Shown: positions 1 to 11,639 of the stretch, piece by piece | Numbering within the stretch: the stretch's first letter is position 1 | How the letters are laid out: each line of letters opens with the position of its first letter | Assembly: GCA_009760855.2 (NCBI GenBank) | Contig: WPIO01000017.1 | Span: forward strand, 4,206,501 to 4,270,500 | DNA from: Cristatella mucedo | Taxonomy: Eukaryota; Bryozoa; Phylactolaemata; Cristatellidae | DNA length: 64,000 nt | Direction: 5' to 3' | Notes under the pieces: model-generated | Told to the model about the DNA's origin: nothing | The model's database searches: none | The model's input: only the letters and a program-made list of their open reading frames with translations | Program-made: the position numbers and the translations under genes

Positions 1-99
<99 letters not shown>

Positions 100-100
100 A

Positions 101-143
<43 letters not shown>
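1..143. repeat. (GA)n microsatellite at left edge
   Basis: Almost pure GA dinucleotide tract with a short GGGA interruption near base 93 and one GACA near 111. It runs off the left edge, so its full length is unknown. Confidence 0.97.
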
Positions 144-145
<2 letters not shown>

Positions 146-1667
146 CATTTAGCTGCATCGGAAGACTTTTCGCTGGGCATGGTGTCACGGCCCCACTATC
201 GGCCAACTTACATATCTTATGAAAAAATTCGGATGGCGACGAGTATTGATATTACTGCAAGTAACCATATTGCCGCTCTATGCAGTGCAACCGGGATTAG
301 CATTAATATTGTACACCGACCTAAGAGAACACAATCTATTTCTAGGCACGTTGCATAATTTGCATAGGGTGTCTATTGGTGAGCGATAACATGCATACTG
401 TCAGCGTGCATAGCACACAAAGGAAAACCCATTCGGACCCAGCAAATGCTGAGAGAAACAAACAGATTTTCGGCTTCTTTTTAAATGTAATTTATTCAGT
501 GGATGTTTCGACGTCAGTTGGGAGTGAGCTCAGGCAATGTAAGCATATGAATCAAAGGCTCGGTCTCCAAAGGATTAAAAACCAGCTCTCATCGGTACTT
601 TGACCATCCCGTGGGCAGTGACTCATAAAGCTAGAAGTTGTAAGCATAACCCCTAGGTCTAAGAAGGGCTGAGGGCTATCTAATCCCCTTGCCCTAAGTC
701 TACCACTAAGGAGGAACTTTCAGTTCGATTCGAATGGAGTAGCTGGCACAGATTGCTACGTTTACCGATTAGGCCTGCGGGATGATTGGCAGTGCCGAGA
801 CAAATCGAGGAGACAATCGCGGATTCTGCTAAATTGTTGAGAAATTTCCGAATTTCCTTTCGATATGACACTGTGCACGATCGTGAGACTGTGCTTAAGT
901 GAAGGTCGCAGCAACGTGAAACGTGGAACGTGAAACGTGTTTGCATGCATTTTCAGAGAAAAGCTGCTCGATTCACTCAAAGTGCACGTCAGAAATTGTC
1001 TGCTGCAGCATACAGGGATAGCTGCACAGCTGTTTGTGTGTAAGCGCCTCACTGGACAGAGGCTTCGAAAGTGGTCTCTTGGACAGAGGGGGGCGGGGCA
1101 GCTAGATGCATATACAGGTTAAAGCAAGACATTGGCTTATGCTCTTGGAGTGGACAAAAGTAGCGGCCACGAAGGCCTTGAACTTTAATACAAGTGACGC
1201 ATGGATCAATATGGATATCGCTGGTGCCAGCCTACTTTCCACATCTGTAGGCGCAGCAAATGCTTCACGTGCACACTTACACTTACAGACATTATGCATT
1301 GACACGAATGCACAGCTTCCGTATTAGGAATGCACATCATACCGTGGAATTAGGAGCCACACGTTTGTCTCGGGTTGAACGTGGGTGAGTGTGGATAAGC
1401 GCTGCTGAGCTATTCTATGGCTCTCCAAGTCACTTTCAGTGCCGTGCCACTTCTGTGTCGCCTGCCCTTCGCTTTAATATGGCTACTCAAATGCAAGCCA
1501 ACTTCCATACATCTAAAGGTGAGAGTTCAGGGTCCTGATCTCAGCTTCGACTCTGCAAGAGCTGCATCCTGGTGGGAATTGATATGAGGCTCGGCTGGTG
1601 ATGGTCACATGATCTCGGCAGGAACAGAGCTCAGCAACAAAGAGCTCGACAGTAAAAGTAAAAGCAC
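144..1667. other. Intergenic DNA, no gene recognised
   Basis: Short open frames on both strands overlap each other and show no family resemblance, no splice-site pairs of note and no repeat family seen elsewhere in the window. I see nothing supportable here. Confidence 0.6.
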
Positions 1668-1745
1668 TAATAATAATAATAATAATAATAATAATAGTAT
1701 ATTGCACCCTAAAGAGAGCTAGATCTCTGCATAGGCACTTCATAT
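1668..1745 (-). mobile_element. L2-type retroposon 3' tail remnant
   Basis: Reads (TAA)n, then a degenerate copy of the stem-loop tail found on dozens of elements here (complement of 'aggcact...agatct...gcgctata'). Only the last ~75 bases survive, so it may come from an L2 LINE or from a SINE1 with the same tail. The following 1746-2269 shows nothing recognisable. Confidence 0.6.
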
Positions 1746-2269
1746 ATATACTAGAGCAGAAGTACTCAATTGGTAGTCAAAGAGCGTCAGTCTGCCAACG
1801 TGATAGCAGCATTCCTGAGCAATGTCAGTTCCATGTCAACAATCAGTGAACGGCTAGTCTGCACATATCCAGCCTAGGTTCCAGTCAAGACAGAGAATGA
1901 GACGTGGGTAACGAGCGAGTATTTATAATACATCCCGACCACAAGCTTTCAGCTGTCTGCTTTCATTGACGGAATTCTCATGTAGCCAACGGAAGAAAAC
2001 CGCAGGCTCTTCCCCGACGCACAAGCAGCAGGTGGCTTCCACTGGGCGAGCGGCTTCCACTGGTAAGAAAAACCAGCCGCGACACTGTCAGCTGCTACTG
2101 CGTCAGGATGGCGAGATAAAAAAAAAGGTAAATCGGCGTTGGAAAGGGGCGTACTGCAGCCATCATCGTGGGTACCCGAGCAAGATTTCAAAGTAACCAA
2201 CGGAGTACAACCACGCTTAACGAGTCACCAGCTGGTGGCGGTGGAATGGCTACGTGAAGACTGAACTGG

Positions 2270-2346
2270 ATAATAATAATAATAATAATAATAACACATC
2301 TGTGTGGCGCTCTCGGAGAACTAGATCTCTATTTAGGCACTTTGCT
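2270..2346 (-). mobile_element. L2/SINE1-type 3' tail remnant
   Basis: (ATA)n followed on the plus strand by 'ggcgctctcggagaactaga', the complement of the shared L2/SINE tail. It lies directly beyond the second exon of the macroglobulin-like gene, hence inside its second intron if that gene continues leftward. Confidence 0.65.
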
Positions 2347-2462
2347 TAATGAAACACCGTGATCAAATAACGGAAGTAACGGAAGCACGATCCACTGCAG
2401 GCCGAGGAAGTCGGGCCGCGCTCTAGGAATGATATCGGGCGACTACGCACGGCGAGACTTAC

Positions 2463-2853
2463 GCGAGCTGAAAGTTGCGCGCGCTTCAGCGTAGACGTCT
2501 TTCGCGTCTTCGGAATCGGGGCGCCTGAGCACGTAGCTGACGTTGACGGCAGACAAGTCTTCGCTAAAGGCGACGCAGAAAGTTTCATTTTTTCCGGGAA
2601 TCAGCCGGTTCGGAGCCGTCAGAATGAAACCCCTGCAACAAGACGGCGCCTTCGCGTTACGCCGCCGCACTGGCCGCGCGCGCGCGCGCGCTGGGCGTCC
2701 CAGTTAGCGAGTGCACCGCAGAACGGAACGCGGAAACTGCGGGAGAAACGCAGCGGGCGGTACTCACTGCTTAGAAAGTGCGCTGTCAACTAGCAGCAGC
2801 AGCGCAAGCAGCCGTAGACAGCACTTAATCTGCTTTCCCGAAGCCGGCTTCAT
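2463..2853 (-). CDS. Alpha-2-macroglobulin/TEP/CD109-like protein, first two coding exons (partial)
   Basis: Seen: exon 1 is 2853-2768 (ATG at 2853-2851). It encodes 28 codons plus 2 nt and reads as a signal peptide: basic start (MKPASGKQIKCCLR), Leu-rich core (LLALLLLV), small residues DSALS. Its donor is GTGAGTA at 2767. Exon 2 is 2632-2463; its acceptor ends TTGTTGCAG and its donor is GTAAGT. Phases agree (2 nt + 1 nt give Gln). Exon 2 encodes 56 residues beginning GFILTAPNRLIPGKNETF, then CVAF and NVSYVL. Family knowledge: 'TAP..L.PG.NE..CV' is the start of macroglobulin domain MG1 of secreted thioester proteins and protease-trapping macroglobulins, and a signal-peptide exon followed by a ~170-nt exon fits. 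NET and NVS are possible N-glycosylation sites. Inference: secreted innate-immunity or protease-inhibitor protein. Exon 3 onward (expected about 1,400 residues) is not found in bases 1-2462, so the gene continues left of the window or is broken. A2M, TEP, CD109 and C3 cannot be separated from MG1 alone. Confidence 0.75.
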
Positions 2854-2924
2854 GACAGCAGCTCAGGGGCCTCTGCTAATATGAGAAACAGCAAGAGCCA
2901 GCGGTTCGTACGGTCCGCGGCCGG

Positions 2925-2932
2925 TTATATAT
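2925..2932 (-). promoter_or_regulatory. TATA box of the macroglobulin-like gene
   Basis: The minus strand reads GGATATATAACC within a GC-rich block, about 75 nt before the ATG at 2853. A start site about 30 nt downstream would be near 2895-2900, giving a 5' leader of roughly 45 nt. A strong TATA box suits an inducible secreted-protein gene. Supported by position and motif only. Confidence 0.6.
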
Positions 2933-2959
2933 CCGCGGCCTCGCGAGCAATTTCCGGAA

Positions 2960-4750
2960 AACGGCCTTGGTAGCAGGTGTTTACGCGAGCCTGGAGCAGG
3001 CACCAGTCACGAATGTCGAGAGCGGGCGGCGCGGGCGCTCCGACCTGAGCCGGAGCTATCGCGTTACCGCGGTGCATTTGTGTGACGCAAACAGCCGACC
3101 TCGCCGAGAGGACGTGGGGGACTCACGTGGTCGAAGTAGTCTGGGCTAGCTTTGCAACGGCCGCCCGCGTATCTTATTGCGCTCTTAGACTGGCCCGCTC
3201 GGTGAGCTCTAATGAACTGACGTCGGGAGCAGTGGTAGCCAGCTACTTGCACTCGGCAGCGCGAACGTCGCGAAAGGAGTCTCGCGGAGGTTGCAACTAT
3301 CAGCTTCCGGAGACAGGTAGCTAGGCTCTACTCGCCCTTTGGATTTAGGACGAGCAGCAGCAGCCCCTAAAGCGCATTACTTCCTTTGCAAAGGGTTCTT
3401 AATTAGCCCGCTCGAATCCTGCCGTCCGGGGCGTTCTCCGCGTTCGTTCGGACGGATGTTCCTATCCAGAGACAGCTGCGAGCCAGCTAACGCGGCGTCG
3501 TTCATGCGTAGAGCTAGATAATCAAATTTTTGTAGTAAACCCAAATATGTAAAGCTTAAGCCTCGATGCCTGAAAATCCAAAATCCAGCTACTAGACGGT
3601 AAGCTCAAAAACTTACAGCCCCTAAGAAATACACCGAAAATCTTAAGCCCTGAGCTAAAATGGTATATCAAAATGTGTTTGCGTAGCATAAACATAAACA
3701 GACGCTGGCGACAGACCACGTTTAACAGCCTACTATGGCTCTGTGCCCATAGCAGAAAGTGAGCCCATTTTATGGACGAGCGACGCCATATTAGCTGGCG
3801 AGCAGTGCTGTGAATGCAGAAAAAAGTCTAGTCTGCAAGATTGAAATCTATACGATGCCATCTGGCGTTTCCGACGTGTTTAGATAGGCTGAACAATTTT
3901 AAACTGTAGCCTGTGGTGAACAATTACTGTTTAATTTGTGTAACCGATACTAGCGAACACCGGCTAAAGTACAATCAACGATTAGCATACATTCAATAGC
4001 AATAGAAGTTGTGAAAATTTCCCGTCGAGTTGAATTGAACATCGCACGGACTGCAGCGCACCTGCCCTGTCTCTGCAAATCAGGTTTGATTCTCAGAAGC
4101 AAGGGACGCCACGGAAAACGACGATCCACTGCGATCCAACTTTTACTTCCAAAAGAAGCGGCGCACAACTGCGGTTTTAATTTCATATTGTAGACAATGG
4201 TGTGACGGTTTCCTCATAAAACGCATACAAATTTATTCGAAGGCGCATGCACGATCCTGTGCAAACGGCTTTTAGCGGCCTGGCTGAGCGAATGGCCCGG
4301 CACTTACAACCTGCGATCCGCCTGCCGCATCCAAAATGAGCTGCGAGAAGAAGTGGTTTTAGTTCCCGTATAATATAAAAGTGGGTCTAGTTTAGCTAAG
4401 AATGCTCGTGGAGTTTCGCAAGCCCGCTCTTTAGCAAATGGTCTCAAACCATCAGGCACTGCCAGTCGTAGGGTGCAGAAAATACTCGCGGGGTTAGTTA
4501 CGCTCAGGTAATCAATAACACAAAAAACAAGTATAACGCTTAGGTCAACATGCTAAAGCAAAAAAGACAAGTCATGCCCACGGGTTCGTAGGACCTCTGG
4601 CTAGGGAAAATGCACTATAATGATGAACGTAAAGCACACCTCACCACACAAAAAGACGCGTCCACTGGGACAGAGGGGAGCTGAGCATGGCGAATGCCTT
4701 TGTGCTGAGAATTAAAATTGCAAGGTCATCGCAGGTAGTGGTTTAAACTC
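2960..4750. other. Intergenic DNA, no gene recognised
   Basis: The first ~550 bases are GC-rich, continuing the macroglobulin gene's upstream region; the rest is mixed. Open frames are short and unrelated to known families. No repeat shared with the rest of the window was recognised before the SINE at 4.76 kb. Confidence 0.55.
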
Positions 4751-4759
4751 GATGAGCCG

Positions 4760-4915
4760 TGAAGGCACACTAGGTAAGGCGGTTGCTTTTCACGACCTCG
4801 GTCCCGAGGTCATTATTCGATCATGCGGTGGGCGATTTTTTGTTGCCGCTGCAAGCGGTGGTGATAGCTGTAAAGGCTCATCTGTCGCTATACAAAAGAG
4901 GCTGCTAAACCAGCT
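4760..4915 (+). mobile_element. SINE2 copy
   Basis: Head 'cacactaggtaaggcggttg' with tRNA-like A-box character, then the body common to this family: 'cgctgcaagcggtggtgata', 'taaaggctc', 'tcgctatacaaaagaggctg' and a final 'aaaccagct'. The B-box region is degenerate, so this copy is probably transcriptionally dead. Confidence 0.85.
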
Positions 4916-5234
4916 AGTATTTGTATGTATCGCAAGGCCGCGTGCAAGCAACCAGTAGCATTGGACGATGGTCGAAAATGATGCACATCGACGCACTCAG
5001 TGTAGTCATCGGCGTGACCTATTACAATCATGTTTCAGTAGCAAAGGTCAAGGTAACGCTGCATAGCAGCCCACGCGGCTGGTTGCTGGGCAAGATCTGC
5101 GACTAACTGGGCCAGAAAATCTGACCATTATATGGAGCAAGATTTTTCTGCTGAGAGCATGCCATTGGTAAACACCGCGGTTGTTGTCTTTTTATAGGGC
5201 TAAATTGTTGGCGTGAAAAATTTTTTCTGGAAAT

Positions 5235-5430
5235 TTCAAATAATAATGCTATATTTTGTATAGCGACCTCAGAGAACTGAATCTCTTTCTAGGTGCTTTA
5301 CAGATGCTGTATAGAAAGCAATACCAAATGATTGGTGGTAACACCCACAAGCTGCGGGCTCAGTGATATGTACACGACAGACGAATCACAAAGACCAACC
5401 AAATGCTGAACTCATTTAAGTGCTTAAGAT
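5235..5430 (-). mobile_element. L2-A 3' end remnant (diverged)
   Basis: Plus strand shows 'cctcagagaactgaatctct' followed by 'ttctaggtgctttac', the complement of the L2-A tail, then a diverged version of its 3' UTR. It ends near 'cgaatcacaaagaccaacca', which corresponds to the end of the ORF in better copies. Confidence 0.7.
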
Positions 5431-5531
5431 GCTTACAATGTCATGTGGATACCTTCGTGACGTTCAGTTCGTCTACGCAGCTCAGCGTCCCCACTGAAAA
5501 AGAAAATAATTCCATGGCATAGTAGTGCAAG

Positions 5532-6080
5532 GTGACTCTAAAAAAGATCTTGGACTTTCTTTCAGTGTGCAAGCACACAGTTTCTGCTTATCACAACTGT
5601 GTACTTTCACGTTGCTTACTGAAAAAAGACAGTGCAGCGCTTCAATTTTCAATACAGCAAGGATTTTATACTGCCAGGCACAAGTACTGCAGTTTCCACG
5701 TTAAAAATAAAATCCGCATACATCTATGTTCAGCCGATAAAGTGGGGATACCAGTGAAGCAAAGGCGAAAGATGCTTGACCTAATATCTGAGAATTCAGG
5801 ACTGCTAGAGATTCAGTGCGATCTCGTATTTGAAGATATGCTAGATAACTTGACCCAGCATGTTGCAGGAGACCAAATGCAGCATCGCTGCCTCATTGCA
5901 ACTGTAATGCAAAAGTTCAGATTCGGCTTGCTCCCGGTAGCCAGCCTGCTGTCGAAGTTCGCGCCACGTAGTTCTGCGCTAGCAATAGTGCAGAGAGCTG
6001 AAAGCACCGAAAGCGAAAGTGCTGCCGCTGTGGCAGGAAAAACGCTTCATAAAACAGAAAATATTCTCGTTTCTTTTTAG
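5532..6080 (+). other. Unassigned 182-codon open frame (begins with GTG)
   Basis: An open frame lies between two minus-strand L2 tails. Its first codon is GTG and the first ATG falls well inside, so it is not obviously a complete CDS. The middle ('KQRRKMLDLISENSGLLEIQ', then CDLVFEDMLDNL) has protein-like composition, but I recognise no family, and no flanking splice sites stand out. It could be an exon, an old mobile-element ORF or chance. Confidence 0.2.
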
Positions 6081-6219
6081 TAATGGCGAATTTTCTGCGC
6101 CCTAAAAGCAAGCAGCTTCGAGCGAATTTCGATGCGTCCTCGTACGGTCCTTTGACATCTCGAAAGGTACCGAGCAGCGGTCAGAAACATGCATGACGAA
6201 GCTTTTGTGCAGAATGGCT

Positions 6220-6540
6220 AAAAATAATAATAGTACACTTGATAAAGCGTCCTCAGAGAACTTAATCTCTTTCTAGGCCCTTTAAATTTGCTGCAAAGGA
6301 AACGCAATCGAATGGTAAGTGGAAATCTCATGCTTGATAAACAACATGAATAACATGGTTAGAGGTGACATGCACAGGGTCAGCATGCAAGTGTGGTTAG
6401 TGGCAGCATGCAACATCAGCACGCATAAGCACGTAAAGGACGAATCACAGGGACCCACTAAATTCTGTCCTAAATAGATGCGTTTTTAAGTTCTTTTTAA
6501 ATGTGGTCAAGTCACGGGATGTTGTCGTCTAAACCGACGG
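6220..6540 (-). mobile_element. L2-A LINE, 3'-end copy
   Basis: Complete 3' end in reverse: (ATA)n, tail hairpin complement ('cctcagagaacttaatctct'), the 3' UTR with its repeated 'catgctgccactaaccac' type sentences, and the last codons of the ORF near 6480. It is 5'-truncated, as expected for target-primed reverse transcription. 6541-6870 holds nothing else recognised. Confidence 0.88.
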
Positions 6541-6869
6541 TAGTGAAATTATTAATGCAAAGAAACAGCGTCGTCATATGTGTCGCTGTTCAACATTTGG
6601 TGGCGCGCGTGCGGTCGTCAGCTTCCGTTGCCGGTGGCCCTTGAGGCGTTGACGCTGGTACTCGTTACAGCGAAAAAGCACACTAGCATATGAAACCGCT
6701 TCGTTTGATGACTGCTCCTCGTCGAGAATTCTTTTTAAGCTTACCAAATTAACCTTACACATATTTGTTCAATGTTTTTCGTTTGCACGTGCAAGCGCAA
6801 TCGGGCTAAATTGTGCAGCAAACTCTCGATGACATACTGAGCACCGTGCAATCTTTCCACATAATCTCG

Positions 6870-8000
6870 CAGCCCTCCTTAGCGCGAGACAAGTTGCGCC
6901 AAGCGTCGAACTTGCCGGGTCACCAGCTACGCCGGCACGTTGGAAACATTTGCACAAAAGTGCACATGCGCGATTGCATGCAATTTTGCGCATTAAACCA
7001 CTACCAAGTAATTTTAGCTTGGAATTAAAACCACACAGCTTTTCACAGCTTATTTTGGAAATAGCCTGCAGATGACAGTTCAAAAGTACTTGGCTGCTAG
7101 TTGGTGGAGCCTTAAAGGACAATTGTATAAGCACACGTAGCGGAATTGTATGAAACTTTGTGAGTTAACCCGAAACGTGAAGCCACTGTCTTTATTTTAG
7201 AACTAAAACCGCCGCTTCGTGCAGCTGATTTAGCAAATGTCCCTTGGGGGCCATTGGCAGGGCCGTGCTGTTGGTTGGAGGCCATTTCTGTAGAAATGCA
7301 CACGCGCAGTTGCACGAACTTGTGTGAGTAAGCAGTAAATACTATTGCCTGTAATTTGGAACCAGAAGGACAGTTTCTTGGAGGTCGATTTGGAAATGGC
7401 CTGTAGATCGCAGTCCGAAAGTGCCGGGCAAGTGGCCGAGCCGGGCCGTTTGAGGTCATTTACATGGAAAACGCGCATTTGCAATTGCATGAGATTCTAC
7501 GAATCAACCCTAAAAGTGGTATCGTAGAATACGTAAAGAAAAGCGCAGATTTGCAGTGTTTATTTTAGAAGTGGCAGGAAGATCACAGCTCTAAAGCGCC
7601 GGGCAACTGGCAGAGCCAGGCTGTTGGAGATCATTTACTATTAAACGTGCAGGCGAAAATGCATGAAATTTTACGATGGATTGTGTCTCTAATTTGAAAT
7701 CAAGATTGCAGCTTTAGCGCAGCTTCTTTTGGAAATCGCAGGCAGGTAACAGTTCGCAAATCCCTTGCCACTGACTGGCCCGGACCTTTGGAGGCCATGT
7801 TCATGAGAACTCAAGTCTAATAATATCTGAATACTTAATATCTAAAGGCGCAATCGCACGACATTTTGTGAGTTACTCACAAAACAATGCTGTCTATAAT
7901 TTGGAATTGAAACCGCTGTTGGGGTGCTATTTTTGGAAATGGCAGATGGATCACAGTAGATGGATGGCAGCAGTTGTCCGCGGTGCCCGAAGAAAGTATC
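6870..8000. repeat. Diverged ~170-bp tandem repeat array (about six units)
   Basis: The same landmarks recur in order: 'tttggaattaaaaccgc', 'ttttggaaatggcctg', 'gatcacagttc', 'gccgggcaactggc', 'ggaggtcatttac', 'cgcgcaattgcatgaaattt'. The 'gcatga' landmark falls near 6975, 7146, 7311, 7486, 7661 and 7856, giving spacings of about 165-195. Units are strongly diverged and partly shuffled. No ORF spans them. The period is close to nucleosome length, as in many satellites. Confidence 0.75.
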
Positions 8001-8095
8001 GGGGGGGGGGGACAGCAGAAATTATCGGGGGGACAGCAGAAAGTATCGGGGGGGGGGACAGCAGAAAGTATCGGGGGGGGACAGCAAAAAGTTCG
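7991..8095 (+). repeat. G-run minisatellite, 4 units of ~21-25 bp
   Basis: Four copies of 'agaaagtatc' plus a run of 6-11 G plus 'acagc', at the right end of the 170-bp array. The plus-strand G runs could form a G-quadruplex; run lengths are exactly where assembly or sequencing errors are likely. Confidence 0.9.
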
Positions 8096-8099
8096 GATG

Positions 8100-9862
8100 G
8101 CACTTACTGAGCTTCACTGTTTCCCTGCAGAAAGCAGTTTTTGCCATGGGTGTGCGAAAGTGTGTAGAGCCTTTGAAAGTCTTCATTTATAGAGCTAAGC
8201 ACTACAAAAGTAACTTGTCACTAGACTTTAAGAGTGTGACCTATAATTGTGGAGCCAGCAACTCGTAGCTCAGCTAACAAATGCCGAACTCGACTCCCAA
8301 ACATGCAGGTATTCAGTTGATAGTAAAAGATAAAACACGCAGTAAATATTTCCAACGGTGCAGAATTAAATCAAAACAACTGACAGGAGACATCTGGCCA
8401 TATTCAACTAAAGAGCAGGTAACCGCACCTTAGTGATGCCATGTGGCCATATTCAACTCCAGATATTAGCCGTCCGGCAAGTTTATAAAATTGCGCATGC
8501 GAAGGCAATCAATTTCGATAGCAATCTGGTATACACTTAACTAATTATAAGATGTTGTATGAAATCAACACCTAAAACTATGATTCATGCGTCGCTCATA
8601 ATATTCATAATACCGGAGCCGTCCGTACACTCACGCGGCAGCAAAAATCCAGGTCCAGTTAGGAGCGGTTAGGTATTCACCACATGACCATTATGTCGAT
8701 AGTTGACTGTCGGCATCGCAAGGCAACAGACGGACCTAATGTCACGCTCTGTTCACAGAGCTTATATTGCCTCTTGTTACTGGCTCTTAAGCTCAGTGGT
8801 ATGGTGCTCATGCTTCAGGATGTAGACTGGGAGAGTCAGTCCTGCAGTTCTCATTGACCCTTGAAAGTAGGACGGAAGACGCCAAGGCTCCTCTGTAGAG
8901 ATAAAAATAAGGATCTTGAAGCAGCCGACATTCAATGTTTTTCTTATTTTACGACCGAGGCAGCACGATCGTTGCTCGATCAATCGCTTCCATCTACATA
9001 CTCATTTTCGGGGCGCTGCATACGCACGCGCGGCATATCATTTTCTCGCTGGCAAACTTCATAGGCGATGTCGATGCACTTTTATCACAATTTATAAATA
9101 TGCTGCACATGACTTACAGCACAGCTATTCTTTCAAGGACCTGGTTTTACCATGTTTTTGGCTTTACACTTTAATGAACCTATGTAAATGCTTTACGTGT
9201 CTTCTCACTCTATGGTTGGTGCCCTGGATCTCGCATTCCTTGCAAGTCCATTCATTCGTGCGTTGACCCTGTTTCCTGGTAGAGTCAGTATATTGGAATC
9301 AGAGTGTCACTGCACTGGTACGTTCGTGCTTACACATCGGTTAGTAATAGGCATCGACGCGAAAGCGGTGCACATTTTACCCACCAGCATCCGCCTAACA
9401 GAACACAACAGAATAGTGAACAGATTTGAGTCCGATTGACCGGCAGGCAGGAAGCAAGTAAAATAGAAAGTATCAGTGCAGGGCAGGCCGTAGGAAATGA
9501 AGTGCTCAGGTCGGCAGTGGGAGCTCGCCGTCGCCGTCCATGACCTAAAGAGCAAGATAATTTTTCACTGACGGTAATTTTAGTGAAAGGAAGGGGCCGC
9601 TTTCGATACGACTACAACGGCACGGCACTTTGACAGGCCATACTAAGTAGTTAGTCTATCCACACAAATACGTTTTCGATCCACATTAATAGGGGATCAT
9701 CATAGATTACCCTACGCGCGATAAAGCTCGTGAGTGGTCGACAGCCAGTGGCTGGCCGAGCGAGGATGAATACAACAATTCTACAACCGTCCATGGGATT
9801 GCTGCCCCGCTCGAAGCAAAATTATTATTTGGAAAAGTCCCACGGTAGATGTAAAACAAAAA
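8100..9862. other. Intergenic DNA, no gene recognised
   Basis: Overlapping frames around 8.9-9.3 kb give hydrophobic translations in several frames at once, a sign of AT-rich non-coding DNA. No splice-site pattern or known family seen. Confidence 0.55.
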
Positions 9863-9935
9863 ATACATATTTCACTTGTATAGCGCTGAGAGACCTTAAT
9901 CTCAATCTAGGCGCTTCACATTTACAACAGGACTC
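9863..9935 (-). mobile_element. L2/SINE1-type 3' tail remnant
   Basis: 'cacttgtatagcgctgagag' followed by 'accttaatctcaatctaggcg' is the complement of the shared tail. The next bases ('ctctagcccgcgacatgg') resemble the SINE1 B-box complement, so a decayed SINE1 is more likely than an L2. Confidence 0.6.
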
Positions 9936-9939
9936 TAGC

Positions 9940-10938
9940 CCGCGACATGGGCGGTCAAGAGCGAGCGCCTCGAGAGCCGCCGTGGGCCAAATGACCAGAT
10001 GATCTACGGTTGCTTTGCATTTAGAGATTAGGGATCGATGGATCAGGCTTGCTTCCGGCGAGCTTAGGTCGCCAATAGGCGAGTGTTCTCTTTCGTTTTC
10101 TTGTTCAATTTGCTACAGTCGCGAGCCTTTCAAGGCAGGCTTGCAAGCAGCCGATTTCCGCGTTTTATGCCAAGTGAGCGCCAACCAGGGCACCTCTGTC
10201 AGAGGCGCAGCGATGCACGAGCAAAACTGCGGATGAGTGAAGCTAATACATAAATAAGTATATCGCTGTACCTTGCGGTTCTCCTCTCAATCTGGGAAAG
10301 TGTCGTTGGACAGCAAGTGGTAGCTGCTTAAAGCAAACGAGCACAGGGGATCCTTCAGGGCCCCGCCCCGGATCTTAGCGAGCCCGGGATAAGGAACTAG
10401 CTCCGACTAACTCGAAGCAGTGATGAGTCAACAACCGGGTCTTTCGTAACCGTCACCACCGGCGCAGCTATTGCCAGCTGCTGCTCGACCTACTTGCTCA
10501 GCTCTTGGGCTGGTGGCTGCTGGCGGCTATCGACCACATCGGCTTGGACTCCGAGCTCTCATCAAGGAACAAACAGGCATTCTGAGGGCTAAAGTATCCC
10601 GTTGCCCCAGTATCCAATCAGCCTGTCAGATTCACGCGCTTGCTAGGAAATTGCCGTAATGATGACTGCCTGGACCCAAAAAGCAGAGGTGTATCGTCTG
10701 GAGACAACCACTTCCTGGTTCGAGCTGCTTTACGTGCGTCTGCCGCTAAAGGCCACGCCAGCGTACCAAATCATTCATGGGGTGCAAATGATAGCGCTAG
10801 CAGATCGCTCTTGGGGCGCTTTTGCATGGACTCGCGAAAGTAGCTCAGAAAGTACGTTCTCTGGTCGCCAACCACAGCAGGTGTGCTGGTTGGCGCATAT
10901 TTGCAGGTATATACATACACTAATAGCAGCGATACTTT
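9940..10938. other. Intergenic DNA, no gene recognised
   Basis: Several 60-105 codon frames overlap at 10.0-10.9 kb with no recognisable family. Nothing else supportable. Confidence 0.5.
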
Positions 10939-10939
10939 C

Positions 10940-11300
10940 TTTTAGATCACCCTCAGAGAACTCAATTTCTTCGTAGATACTTTAAGTAACCAGTAAAGGA
11001 GCCGCGTCAATATGGTTAGTGATAACCAGTACTCACAGAGTATCTCACGTGCACTCTGCGAAAGTAATGAGGATAGAGTGGGTCTGAGGATTTGAGGCTG
11101 GCTGGAGGCGCAGCTAATCGACTTGAGTCAGAAGAGCCGGCGGTACGATATCCGGCAGCCGGATTGGGAAGTAGTTCAAATAGGTCAACTGGAGCAAGAG
11201 TAGGAAGGGACCTAAATATGGGTGAAAAGCCTTGAAGTCAATGCTCTGCTTGCTTGGGACCCACTGCAGGCGTTGTATTGCAGTGGCTCCAGCGGCGCTA
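10940..11300 (-). mobile_element. L2-C LINE fragment (old)
   Basis: 'cctcagagaactcaatttct' is the tail complement. Downstream, 'cgacttgagtcagaagagcc' and 'ggagcaagag...agggaccta' match in order the better copy at 61.0-61.5 kb. This lineage is more diverged than L2-A. Confidence 0.6.
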
Positions 11301-11639
11301 GCTCTAGTGGACAGTTCTCACGGAGACAGTGCAGACGTGAGCGGTCAAAGAGACTCTTTTCATTTCTCTCAACGCCTACATATACATACGAGAGCTCGAT
11401 GAGCCACGGCAGACGTGAAGAAATATAACATATGCTAGTGGCCTGTCGCTGCACTGCGTCAGTGACCGCAGGTTAGAAGTAGGCTTCGCTGTGTCAATCG
11501 CTCAACTACGGGAAGGTGAGGCATACATTAGTGTCAGGGCGCTTCGCTAATTACAACAGCAGAAGCCGCAGGCGAACGCGGCACAGGTCGGCGAGAAACG
11601 ACGATATGTGGCAGCCGAAGCGCTTAGACAGAGAAGCCC

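Noticed and set aside
8916-9266. Hydrophobic 116-codon frame as a membrane protein
   Set aside because: All overlapping frames look equally hydrophobic because the DNA is T-rich; no start context, splice signals or family resemblance.
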